Of a DNA stretch of 64,000 nucleotides, positions 43,689 through 51,282 are shown piece after piece (the first letter of the stretch is position 1; each line of letters starts with the position of its first letter). The notes beneath the pieces were generated by a model. That model was given only the letters and a program-made list of their open reading frames with translations. It made no database searches and was not told the DNA's origin. The position numbers and the translations under genes were made by a program. The stretch comes from Humibacillus xanthopallidus (GTDB lineage: Bacteria > Actinomycetota > Actinomycetes > Actinomycetales > Dermatophilaceae), in the NCBI RefSeq assembly GCF_006717145.1, contig NZ_VFQF01000001.1, positions 1,984,001 through 2,048,000 of the forward strand. Reading direction: 5' to 3'.

Positions 43689-45712
43689 CCTCTGCCTTCC
43701 TGTGGTCGCAGGTGGGCTCGCCACCCGACGGCGGACTCAGCGACGTACAGCGCAGCCAGCACGACCGCCCCCGCCAGCAGGGCGGGCGCGGGTTCGGCAA
43801 GCGCGCCCCCGATGAGGGCGAGCACGACGACGCGGACCTCGAGGCCGGTGCCCCGCCGCAGCCAGGTCGCCGAGCCGCGCCCGGTCTCGCGGAGGCGGTA
43901 GACGTTGTCGTAGACGTGCCAGCACACGACGGCGAGCCACGCGTAGGCAGCCGCGCGGGCCGTGAGGTCCCCGCCGGCGGCGAGCAGCAGGGCGGCGGTC
44001 TCGATCGCGAGGAGCAGCGCCGGAACCTGCCAGGCGAGCCGACCGCGGCCGGAGGGCCGCGGCACCACGGCGAGGTCGCAGAGGTCGGCCAGCTGCCGGT
44101 CGGGACGGTCGCCCAGGAACCCGTCGCGGCGGGTGACGGCCCGCAGCAGGCGCCCGGTCTGGGTCCAGCCGAAGGCGATCACCGAGGCGACGCCGAGCGC
44201 CCAGAGCACGACGGCCGGACTCATCGTGAGCAGGCCCACCGACATGATGAGGTAGCGCTCGGCGATGGGCAGGTGGAGCACCTGCTTGATGGCGCGCACC
44301 CGACGGGCACGCGCCCCGGGCGGCGCGGGAACGTCGGTCGGAGCGTCCTCGGGGCCCCCGTCACCGATCCCCGAACCGTCGCGGAGCTCGTCGCCGAGCC
44401 CGTTCCCGAGCCCGTTCCCGAGTCCGTCGCGGAGCCCGTTCCCGAGCCCGCCGACAGCCGGGTGCTCGGGCCAGCCCGGCGCGCCCAGGAGCTGGGCCCG
44501 GCGGCGCATCGCGTAGGCGTGGTCCTCGACATGGCGCGCCGCGAGGACCGCGAGCACGAGCACGGCCAGCCACCACAGGTCGCTCCCCCGGCGAGCCGCG
44601 ACCCAGGCGAGGGCCGCGACCATCGTGAACTCCTTGACGCGGTCGCTGACGGCGTCGAGCCACCCGCCGAGGGGGTTGGAGCGGCGGGTGAAGCGGGCGA
44701 TCTCGCCGTCGACGCAGTCCACGACGAGCGAGGCCTGGAGCAGGACGGCGCCGAGCAGCCAGGCCCACCACCACCCGGTGGCGACGGCAGCACACGCAGC
44801 CAGCCCGAGCGCCAGGCTCACCGCCGTGACGACGTTGGGTGACCAGTCGCGCCCGAGGCCGTATGCCGTGAGCCTGCGCGAGAGGGGGCGGATCGCAACC
44901 GTGGAGAAGAGTCCGTCGTTGCCTCGTGAGGCGGCGCGCAGGCGCTGCTGCCACGCTGAGCCCGCTGCTCCTGGGGCCTGCCAGTCGCCACGCCGCACGC
45001 TCTGGTGGGAGAGGGTGACGGCCCGCACGAGCACACCGGCCCGCACCGCGGCGAGCAGCGCCACGTCGAACGGCGCGGCGCCACCCCACCCGCCACGAGC
45101 GCCGGCCGCTTGGGAGGCCTGGGCGGCCTCAGCCGCTTCTGCGGCCGCTGCAGCCGCTGCGGCCGCCGAGAGGGCCGCAGCCAGCGCGGGGCGGTCGGCG
45201 GCGCGGACGCGCAGGACGCCAACGGCATACCCCGTCGGTCGGGTGACGACGTGGCCGGCGGCCGCGACGGAGACCACCTGGCGGCCCGCCTCCGACACCC
45301 GCACGGCAGCGGGAGCGCCGCGGCGGTCGGCGACGGACGCGCCGTCGAGGACGGCTGCACAGGTCACGTCGGACGCGTCGAGCACGTCGAGCAGCCCGAC
45401 TGAGCTCATCTCGAGGTCTGCGGCCACGAGCACGAGCGGCGAGCCGGCGTCGGACGCGGCGATCGCTGCCGCCTGCCCGAGCAGCGCGGGGAGCTCGCCC
45501 GACACCGGACGGCGCGTGAGGTCGAAGTCGGCAGCCAGCTCGGCCGGACCGTCCACCCCGTCACCGACGTCCGTGCCGTCCCCCGAACCGGCGCGCGCCG
45601 AGCGTGGCGGAGCCTGCTCGGCGCCGAGGACGACGAGCGTGCCCCCGGAGGAGGTGCCACGGAGGGAGCGGGCGCGCGGGCTTCCGACGAGCGGAGGCCG
45701 GCTCCAGGTCAC
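43685..45712 (-). CDS. DUF5941-type CDP-alcohol phosphotransferase with N-terminal regulatory or transferase-like domain
   Basis: A 675-aa three-part protein. Residues 1-280 resemble a degenerate nucleotidyltransferase (LVLVAADLEMSSVGLLDVLDASDV). They include a 15-residue Ala/Glu run near 190-200. The middle is an intact CDP-alcohol phosphotransferase signature (VVDCVDGEIARFTRRSNPLGGWLDAVSDR, all four Asp present). The C-terminal 200 residues match the DUF5941 membrane domain. A Gly/Asn/Leu repeat (GNGLGNGLG) interrupts the middle near residue 425. Similar fusions make phospho-alcohol lipids. GTG 45712 overlaps the ABC ATPase stop (GTGA). Confidence 0.78.
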   Translation of the reverse strand: MTWSRPPLVGSPRARSLRGTSSGGTLVVLGAEQAPPRSARAGSGDGTDVGDGVDGPAELAADFDLTRRPVSGELPALLGQAAAIAASDAGSPLVLVAADLEMSSVGLLDVLDASDVTCAAVLDGASVADRRGAPAAVRVSEAGRQVVSVAAAGHVVTRPTGYAVGVLRVRAADRPALAAALSAAAAAAAAAEAAEAAQASQAAGARGGWGGAAPFDVALLAAVRAGVLVRAVTLSHQSVRRGDWQAPGAAGSAWQQRLRAASRGNDGLFSTVAIRPLSRRLTAYGLGRDWSPNVVTAVSLALGLAACAAVATGWWWAWLLGAVLLQASLVVDCVDGEIARFTRRSNPLGGWLDAVSDRVKEFTMVAALAWVAARRGSDLWWLAVLVLAVLAARHVEDHAYAMRRRAQLLGAPGWPEHPAVGGLGNGLRDGLGNGLGNGLGDELRDGSGIGDGGPEDAPTDVPAPPGARARRVRAIKQVLHLPIAERYLIMSVGLLTMSPAVVLWALGVASVIAFGWTQTGRLLRAVTRRDGFLGDRPDRQLADLCDLAVVPRPSGRGRLAWQVPALLLAIETAALLLAAGGDLTARAAAYAWLAVVCWHVYDNVYRLRETGRGSATWLRRGTGLEVRVVVLALIGGALAEPAPALLAGAVVLAALYVAESAVGWRAHLRPQEGRG

Positions 45713-46455
45713 CTCGCCGCGTCCGCGTCCGCGTTGTACTGCTCGATGATCTCCTCGACCGGGCCGTCACCGACGAGCGTGCCCTGCTGGAGGTAGAGCC
45801 CGCGCTTGGCGAAGCGGCGCAGGTCGGCCTCGCTGTGCGACACCATGAAGAGCGTCTTGCCGCCGGCGAGCATGTTCTCCATGCGGAGGTAGCACTTCTC
45901 GCGGAAGGCGCGGTCGCCCACGGCGAGCACCTCGTCGACGAGCACGATCGGCTCGTCGAGGGTCGTGATGAGCGCGAAGGCGAGCCGCACCTGCATGCCC
46001 GAGGAGAAGTGCCGGTAGGCCATGTCCATGCCTGCCCGCACCTGGGGCCCCGCGAAGTCGACGATCTCGTCGTAGCGCTCGTCCATCTGCGCCTTGCTGA
46101 GCCCGTGGAGGCCGCCGGCGAGGTAGAGGTTGTCGCGGGCGGTGAGCTCGCCGAGGAAGCCGCCGGTCAGCTCGATGAGCGGGGCGACTCCCCCGCGCAC
46201 CTTGACGCCACCCTCGTCGGGGATCATGACGCCGGCGATCATCTTGAGCAACGTGCTCTTGCCGCTGCCGTTGCCACCGACGAGGCCGACGGCCTCACCC
46301 TGCTCGACGGTGAACGAGATGTTGCGCAGCGCCCAGAAGGTGTCCTTGGGAGCGAGGTTCTTGCCCTTGAAGACGATCTCGCGCAGCGACATCTTGCGGC
46401 GGCGGCTGCGGTAGAACTCGATCCCGAGGTCCTTGGACTCGATGACTGGACGCAT
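45709..46455 (-). CDS. ABC transporter ATPase for polysaccharide/teichoic acid export (TagH/Wzt)
   Basis: A 248-aa ATPase with Walker A GGNGSGKST, the variant signature HFSSGMQVRLAF, Walker B PIVLVDEVLAVGD and switch His in MVSHS. These features, including the SSGM signature, typify the TagH/Wzt/KpsT subfamily. It has no C-terminal carbohydrate-binding domain, so it fits the TagGH plan. ATG 46455 sits at a TGATG overlap with the permease gene. Confidence 0.88.
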   Translation of the reverse strand: MRPVIESKDLGIEFYRSRRRKMSLREIVFKGKNLAPKDTFWALRNISFTVEQGEAVGLVGGNGSGKSTLLKMIAGVMIPDEGGVKVRGGVAPLIELTGGFLGELTARDNLYLAGGLHGLSKAQMDERYDEIVDFAGPQVRAGMDMAYRHFSSGMQVRLAFALITTLDEPIVLVDEVLAVGDRAFREKCYLRMENMLAGGKTLFMVSHSEADLRRFAKRGLYLQQGTLVGDGPVEEIIEQYNADADAAR

Positions 46456-47255
46456 CAGATTTCCTTGAGCACGGGGGCTTCGAGCCTCTTGAACACGATG
46501 GTGCCGGCGATCAGGGTCACGAACGTGATGACGAAGGACGAGATGATCGAGGGCACGTTGAGCTCGTGCGGGAAGAACCCGGCACGGTACATCTCGAGGA
46601 TCCCGGCCATGGGGTTGAGCAGCAGGATCTTCTGCAGCACCGGGGGCGCCGCGTGCACGCCGTAGATGATCGGGGTGGCGTAGAAGCCCATCCGGAGCGC
46701 GATGCGCACGATCCTCGGCATGTCGGTGAAGAGCACGGTCACCGGCGCGAGGATGAGGCCGACGCCCACGGAGAGCAGGAACTGCAGCACGATGGCGACC
46801 GGCATGAGCAGGATCCGGTAGTGGATCTTCGTCTCGCCGACAGCGATGAAGAAGATCGCGAAGCCGAACATCACCGGCAGCGAGAGCAGGAACTCGATGC
46901 CCTTCGCGACGACGATGCGCACGACCCAGAGCTCGCGAGGGAGGTTCGTCGAGCGGACGAGGCGCGACTCGGCGAGCAGGGCGCGTGACGTCTCTGTCGC
47001 GCACTGCGAGAACCACTGCCAGGCCAGCACGCCGATGACGATGAAGAGGACGTAGGGCTGGTAGCCGACCCGTCGGGCCTCGAAGATGTAGGTGAAGACG
47101 ACGAAGTAGATCAGCGCCATCGCGAGCGGGTCGAGGATCGTCCACAGGTAGCCGATCGGGCTCCCGGCGTAGCGGACGTGCAGGTCGCGCCTCACCAGGG
47201 TGTCGAGGACCTGCCTCCGGGCGATGATGCCTCGCGCCTGGGGCAACAGGATCAT
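46455..47255 (-). CDS. ABC transporter permease for polysaccharide/teichoic acid export (TagG/Wzm)
   Basis: A 266-aa ABC-2-type permease with six membrane helices. RDLHVRYAGSPIGYLWTILDPLAMALIYFVVFTYIF and LLNPMAGILEMYRAGFF are hallmarks of TagG/Wzm. With the ATPase it exports the lipid-linked polymer made by the neighbouring TagF-like enzymes. AAGGTAGGA precedes ATG 47255. It heads a minus-strand operon running at least to 41784 through overlapping stops and starts. Confidence 0.88.
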   Translation of the reverse strand: MILLPQARGIIARRQVLDTLVRRDLHVRYAGSPIGYLWTILDPLAMALIYFVVFTYIFEARRVGYQPYVLFIVIGVLAWQWFSQCATETSRALLAESRLVRSTNLPRELWVVRIVVAKGIEFLLSLPVMFGFAIFFIAVGETKIHYRILLMPVAIVLQFLLSVGVGLILAPVTVLFTDMPRIVRIALRMGFYATPIIYGVHAAPPVLQKILLLNPMAGILEMYRAGFFPHELNVPSIISSFVITFVTLIAGTIVFKRLEAPVLKEI

Positions 47256-47338
47256 GCGAGCGAGTCCTACCTTCTGAGGTGTGGGGTGAGAGGCTGCGGA
47301 GCGGGGTGAGCCGCCCGACCGGGCCGGCGCCGATCGGA

Positions 47339-47344
47339 AGTCTA
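47339..47344 (-). promoter_or_regulatory. -10 box for the ABC exporter operon
   Basis: Reading leftward, TAGACT would start near 47331, giving a leader of about 75 bases. Confidence 0.45.
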
Positions 47345-47422
47345 GGCCCCCGACGATGTGTGGCGCCCGCGCCGTGCCTGTACGCGGCCGGGGAGAACTC
47401 TGTGGTCACCGGGTCCCACCGT

Positions 47423-47428
47423 TACCCT
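47423..47428 (+). promoter_or_regulatory. -10 box for the GT2-TagF fusion gene
   Basis: TACCCT on the plus strand would start near 47436, with a leader of about 53 bases ending in AAGGGG before GTG 47489. Confidence 0.4.
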
Positions 47429-47488
47429 TTCCCCGACACGACAGACTCTGACGACGACGACACCTAACGGACACAAGGGGCAAATCAC

Positions 47489-50400
47489 GTGCTGGGCCGA
47501 TCTGAAGCGAAGCAACGGGCGAGTCGGGCGATGCACGCGGTGCGTCGCTCCATCCCGCACCACCGTTGGGAGGCCGTCCGCGACCGGCTTCACCCGGCCC
47601 TGCGCCAGACCCTTGCCGCCGCGCTGACCCCGTCGACCCCGAGCCTCGGCCGGGTCTCGGTCGTCGTGCCCTGCTACAACGTGGAGGAGTACCTCCCCGA
47701 CTGCCTCGACAGCATCATCGGCCAGAAGTACCGCGACCTCGAGGTCATCGTCGTCATCGACGGCAGCCCCGACGCCAGCGCCGACATCGCCCGCGGCTAC
47801 GCCCGCTGGGACCGCCGCGTCATGGTCATCGAGCAGCCCAACGCCGGTCTCGGCGCCGCCCGCAACACCGGGATCCGCGCCGCCCGAGGCGAGTTCATCG
47901 CCTTCGTCGACTCGGACGACACCCTGCCCCCCAAGGCGATCGCGACGATGGTCTCCTGCCTGTCGACGTCGGGCTCCGACTTCGTCGTGGGCAACCTCGA
48001 GCGCCGCAACGAGGCCCGCAGCTGGGTGCCGCTCTGGGCCCAGGAGGTGCACCGCCGCGACCGCACGGGACTGACCCTCGACGAGTTCCCCGAGGTCCTC
48101 GCCGACGTCTTCGCCTGGAACAAGCTCTTCCGTCGGCGGTTCTTCGACCGCGCGGTCGGCTCCTTCCCCGAGGGCATCCGCTACGAGGACCAGGAGCCGT
48201 CGGCCAAGGCCTACTCGAGCGCCGCCGCGTTCGACGTGCTCCACGAGGTCGTCTACTCGTGGTACGTCCGCGGCGACGGCACCTCGATCACCCAGCAGAA
48301 GTCCAACATCGTCGACCTCGCCGACCGCCTCACCGTGATGTCCAACGTCGCCGACGTGCTGCGCGAGCGGGCCAGCGCCCCGGTCCTGCGCGAGTGGCAG
48401 GCGAAGTCCGTGGGCCTCGACCTGCGCGCCTACTACAACGAGGTCCCGCGCACGGGCGAGGACTACTGGCACGCGCTCGCCTCCGGGGTGCGCGCCGTCA
48501 CCAAGGACATGGACGAGCACGGATGGGGGCTCGTCAGCATCCACGACCGGCTGCTCGCCCGCATGGTCGAGCAGGGGCACCGCGACGACATCCGCATCGC
48601 CCTGCGCCGGCGCAGCGAGGTGGGCGACGCGTGGGAGACCGACCTCGACGCGCAGCCGCCCCAGGCCCGCCCGCTCTACCTCGACGACCTGCAGACCTAC
48701 CGTCCGAGCGCGAGCGACCTCGCGCTCACCGACGTCGACAACCGGATGCGCATCATCGGCTTCGGCTACGAGGTCGACGGCGACGACCTCGTCGTCAGCG
48801 GCATGGCGTGGGTGCCGGGGCTCGACCTCGCGGGCAGCCCGTCGACGCTCGAGGCGCACCTCGTCGACGAGACGGTCGAGGGCCCCCACACGCCCGACTC
48901 CGACATCGTGCTGTCGGTCGAGCGCTTCGAGGACCCCACCCTCGACGAGCTTGCCGGCTGGTCCTCGCCGAGCCAGGCCGGCGCGGGCTTCCGGGTGCGC
49001 ATCGACCTCGCCGACCTCGCCGCCGCCCTCGAGGCACGCCACCCGGCCGTCGACGACGTCGTCGAGTCCCACCCCGGCTGGCACCTCGAGCTCGAGCTCG
49101 CCGTCGCGCGAGCGGACGGCGGCGCCCCCCACACGTGGCGCTCGCCGCTGACGTCGTGGGACCGGCGCTGGACCGGCAACGACCTCGAGGTCTCGCCGCT
49201 GCACGACGGCAAGCGGGTCGTCGCCCTGCACTCCGCTGCCCGCGGCGTTCACTTCCACCTCTTCGCACCTCAGGTCACCGCGACGACGGCCCGCCTCGAG
49301 GGGCGCGACCTGCACCTCGTCGCCGAGGCAACCGGGTCCGACCCGATCACGGAGTTCACCATCTCGTGCGGCAAGGTCGGCCTGCGCCGCTCGTTCCCCG
49401 CCGTCGCCGTCGACGGTCGCTACGAGGCCACGCTCGCCGTGCCGCCGCTGCCCCTGGGCGCCTCCCCCGTCGTCGACCACCAGTGGGGGGTCCGCGCCGT
49501 CGTCGGCGGCGAGTCGCTGCCGATCGTCTGGGCCGGCTCGACGGGCGAGCTCTCGAGCACCTCACCGCACACCGGCGGCCTGCGGCTCGGCGTCACCGGA
49601 CCGGGGCGGGTCCGCATGCTCGATCGCAAGCTGCACGCCACCGTCCACCGCGTCGACGTCGCCGACGACCTGCGCTCCTTCACCGTCACGGGGTATGCCG
49701 CCTCCGACGTCGGCGCGCAGCTGCACCTCGCGCTCGTGTCCGACCAGGGCACCGGGGTCTGGGAGCCCACGGACGTGCGCCACGACCTCGCGACCGGACG
49801 CTTCGACGCCGACTTCGCCCTGCAGACGCAGAGCTGGGGCGAGACCGTGGCGCAGACGACCGGTGCCTACTCGCTCCGACTCCTGCACGGTGACGGCGAC
49901 CTCGACCGGGCCGTCTGGATCCCCGTCGCGCCGCACGCCGTCGACGACGTCAGCCCGCGCTTCCTGCACTGGCACCGGGGCAGCGACATCGCCTTCCGTT
50001 TCACCCTGACCTCGCGAGCCCGGGCGCTGTGGGTCAACACCCGGAGCGCGGTGCCCGAGGAGGACTGGACCCGCGCGGGCCAGTGGTCGGTGCGACGCGG
50101 CATACCGGCACTGCTGTCCTCGCCGATCGAGGACGGCGTGCTCTTCTCGACCTTCGGCGGGCGGTCGGCCGCCGACTCACCGCTCGCGCTGCACGACGAG
50201 CTCGTGCGGCGCGGCTACCCGCACCGGCTCGTCTGGGAGGTCGCCGACGGCACGGCCGTCGTGCCCGAGGGCGCCGAGACCGTCGTCATCGGCACCCGCG
50301 AGCACCTGCGCGCGCTGCACACCTCGCGCCACCTCGTGGCCAACAACAACTTCCCGTTCTACTACAGCAAGCACCCGGACCAGACGTATGTGCAGACCTG

Positions 50401-51199
50401 GCACGGCACCCCGCTGAAGAAGATCGGCCAGCACGTGCCGGCCCAGGGCCTGTCGCTGTCCTACCGCGACCTCATGAGCCGCGAGGCGAAGGCGTGGGAC
50501 CTGCTGCTCGCGCAGAACGACTTCGCGACCACGACCCTCGCCGAGGCGCTCGAGTTCGAGGGCGAGGTGCTCAACGTCGGCTACCCCCGCAACGACCTGC
50601 TGAGCACGGGCGCCGACGCCGACCGCGACCGCATCCGGGCGCGCCTGGGAGTCCCGCAGGACGCCCGGCTCGTGCTCTACGCGCCGACGTGGCGCGACAA
50701 CGTGCGCACGGCGACCGGCGGCTACGCGATGGTCAACCACCTCGAGCTCGATGCCGTGTCGCACGCCTTCGGGGCCGGCTCCGTGCTGCTCGTGCGTGGC
50801 CACAGCAACACGCCGGGGCTCGGCGACGCGACGGCGTCGAACGTCGTCGACGTGTCGCGCTACCCCGACATCACCGAGCTGATGCTCGTCGCCGACGTCC
50901 TCATCACCGACTACTCGTCGATCATGTTCGACTTCGCGAGCACCCGGCGCCCGATGCTCTTCCTCACGCCCGACCTCGCCGAGTACGCCGGCACGACCCG
51001 CGGCTTCTACCTCGACTTCGCCGACATCGCGCCCGGGCCGCTGCTCTCCTCGACCGACGAGGTGCTGCGCTCGCTCACGGGGCTCCCCCAGCTCGAGACG
51101 ACGTATGCGGACCGCTACGACAGCTTCCGCACGACCTTCGCGCCGCGTGACGACGGGCGCGCCGCGGCCCGGGTCGTCGACGCCGTCTGGGGCCGCTGA
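47489..51199 (+). CDS. Bifunctional GT2 glycosyltransferase / TagF-like CDP-glycerol glycerophosphotransferase
   Basis: A 1236-aa multidomain enzyme. Residues about 55-300 are a GT2 domain (VVVPCYNVEEYL, PNAGLGAARNTGIRAARGE, FVDSDDTLP). Residues about 430-830 are beta-rich, without recognisable motifs, perhaps glycan-binding modules. The last 380 residues are a glycerophosphotransferase: WHGTPLKKIG near 970 with the catalytic His, NVGYPRNDLL, LYAPTWRDN and LITDYSSIMFDF near 1140. It should build a glycerol-phosphate polymer with added sugar, using CDP-glycerol from the TagD-like enzyme. GTG 47489 is set by AAGGGG. It converges on a second TagF-like fusion. Confidence 0.88.
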   Translation: MLGRSEAKQRASRAMHAVRRSIPHHRWEAVRDRLHPALRQTLAAALTPSTPSLGRVSVVVPCYNVEEYLPDCLDSIIGQKYRDLEVIVVIDGSPDASADIARGYARWDRRVMVIEQPNAGLGAARNTGIRAARGEFIAFVDSDDTLPPKAIATMVSCLSTSGSDFVVGNLERRNEARSWVPLWAQEVHRRDRTGLTLDEFPEVLADVFAWNKLFRRRFFDRAVGSFPEGIRYEDQEPSAKAYSSAAAFDVLHEVVYSWYVRGDGTSITQQKSNIVDLADRLTVMSNVADVLRERASAPVLREWQAKSVGLDLRAYYNEVPRTGEDYWHALASGVRAVTKDMDEHGWGLVSIHDRLLARMVEQGHRDDIRIALRRRSEVGDAWETDLDAQPPQARPLYLDDLQTYRPSASDLALTDVDNRMRIIGFGYEVDGDDLVVSGMAWVPGLDLAGSPSTLEAHLVDETVEGPHTPDSDIVLSVERFEDPTLDELAGWSSPSQAGAGFRVRIDLADLAAALEARHPAVDDVVESHPGWHLELELAVARADGGAPHTWRSPLTSWDRRWTGNDLEVSPLHDGKRVVALHSAARGVHFHLFAPQVTATTARLEGRDLHLVAEATGSDPITEFTISCGKVGLRRSFPAVAVDGRYEATLAVPPLPLGASPVVDHQWGVRAVVGGESLPIVWAGSTGELSSTSPHTGGLRLGVTGPGRVRMLDRKLHATVHRVDVADDLRSFTVTGYAASDVGAQLHLALVSDQGTGVWEPTDVRHDLATGRFDADFALQTQSWGETVAQTTGAYSLRLLHGDGDLDRAVWIPVAPHAVDDVSPRFLHWHRGSDIAFRFTLTSRARALWVNTRSAVPEEDWTRAGQWSVRRGIPALLSSPIEDGVLFSTFGGRSAADSPLALHDELVRRGYPHRLVWEVADGTAVVPEGAETVVIGTREHLRALHTSRHLVANNNFPFYYSKHPDQTYVQTWHGTPLKKIGQHVPAQGLSLSYRDLMSREAKAWDLLLAQNDFATTTLAEALEFEGEVLNVGYPRNDLLSTGADADRDRIRARLGVPQDARLVLYAPTWRDNVRTATGGYAMVNHLELDAVSHAFGAGSVLLVRGHSNTPGLGDATASNVVDVSRYPDITELMLVADVLITDYSSIMFDFASTRRPMLFLTPDLAEYAGTTRGFYLDFADIAPGPLLSSTDEVLRSLTGLPQLETTYADRYDSFRTTFAPRDDGRAAARVVDAVWGR

Positions 51200-51216
51200 C
51201 GAGAAGCTGACCGGTT

Positions 51217-51250
51217 CACTGGTCGCCCCCTGGAGAGAGGGCGACCAGTG
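51217..51250. terminator. Perfect 12-bp hairpin between convergent TagF-like genes
   Basis: CACTGGTCGCCC (51217-51228) pairs exactly with 51239-51250 around the loop CCTGGAGAGA. It should work for both converging transcripts. Confidence 0.7.
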
Positions 51251-51282
51251 CCCACCTCCCCGATCGAAAGAGCGATTCGTCG
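51251..51282. repeat. Single copy of the 76-bp repeat family core
   Basis: This stretch (CCCACC followed by CCGATCGAAAGAGCGAT) matches the right half of the units at 16932-17336. It fills the space between the hairpin and the stop codon of the minus-strand gene. Like the array it lies between convergent genes. Confidence 0.65.

Noticed and set aside
47342-49480. A 712-codon minus-strand frame
   Set aside because: Antisense to the GT2-TagF gene, whose motifs are intact; it has no recognisable domain.
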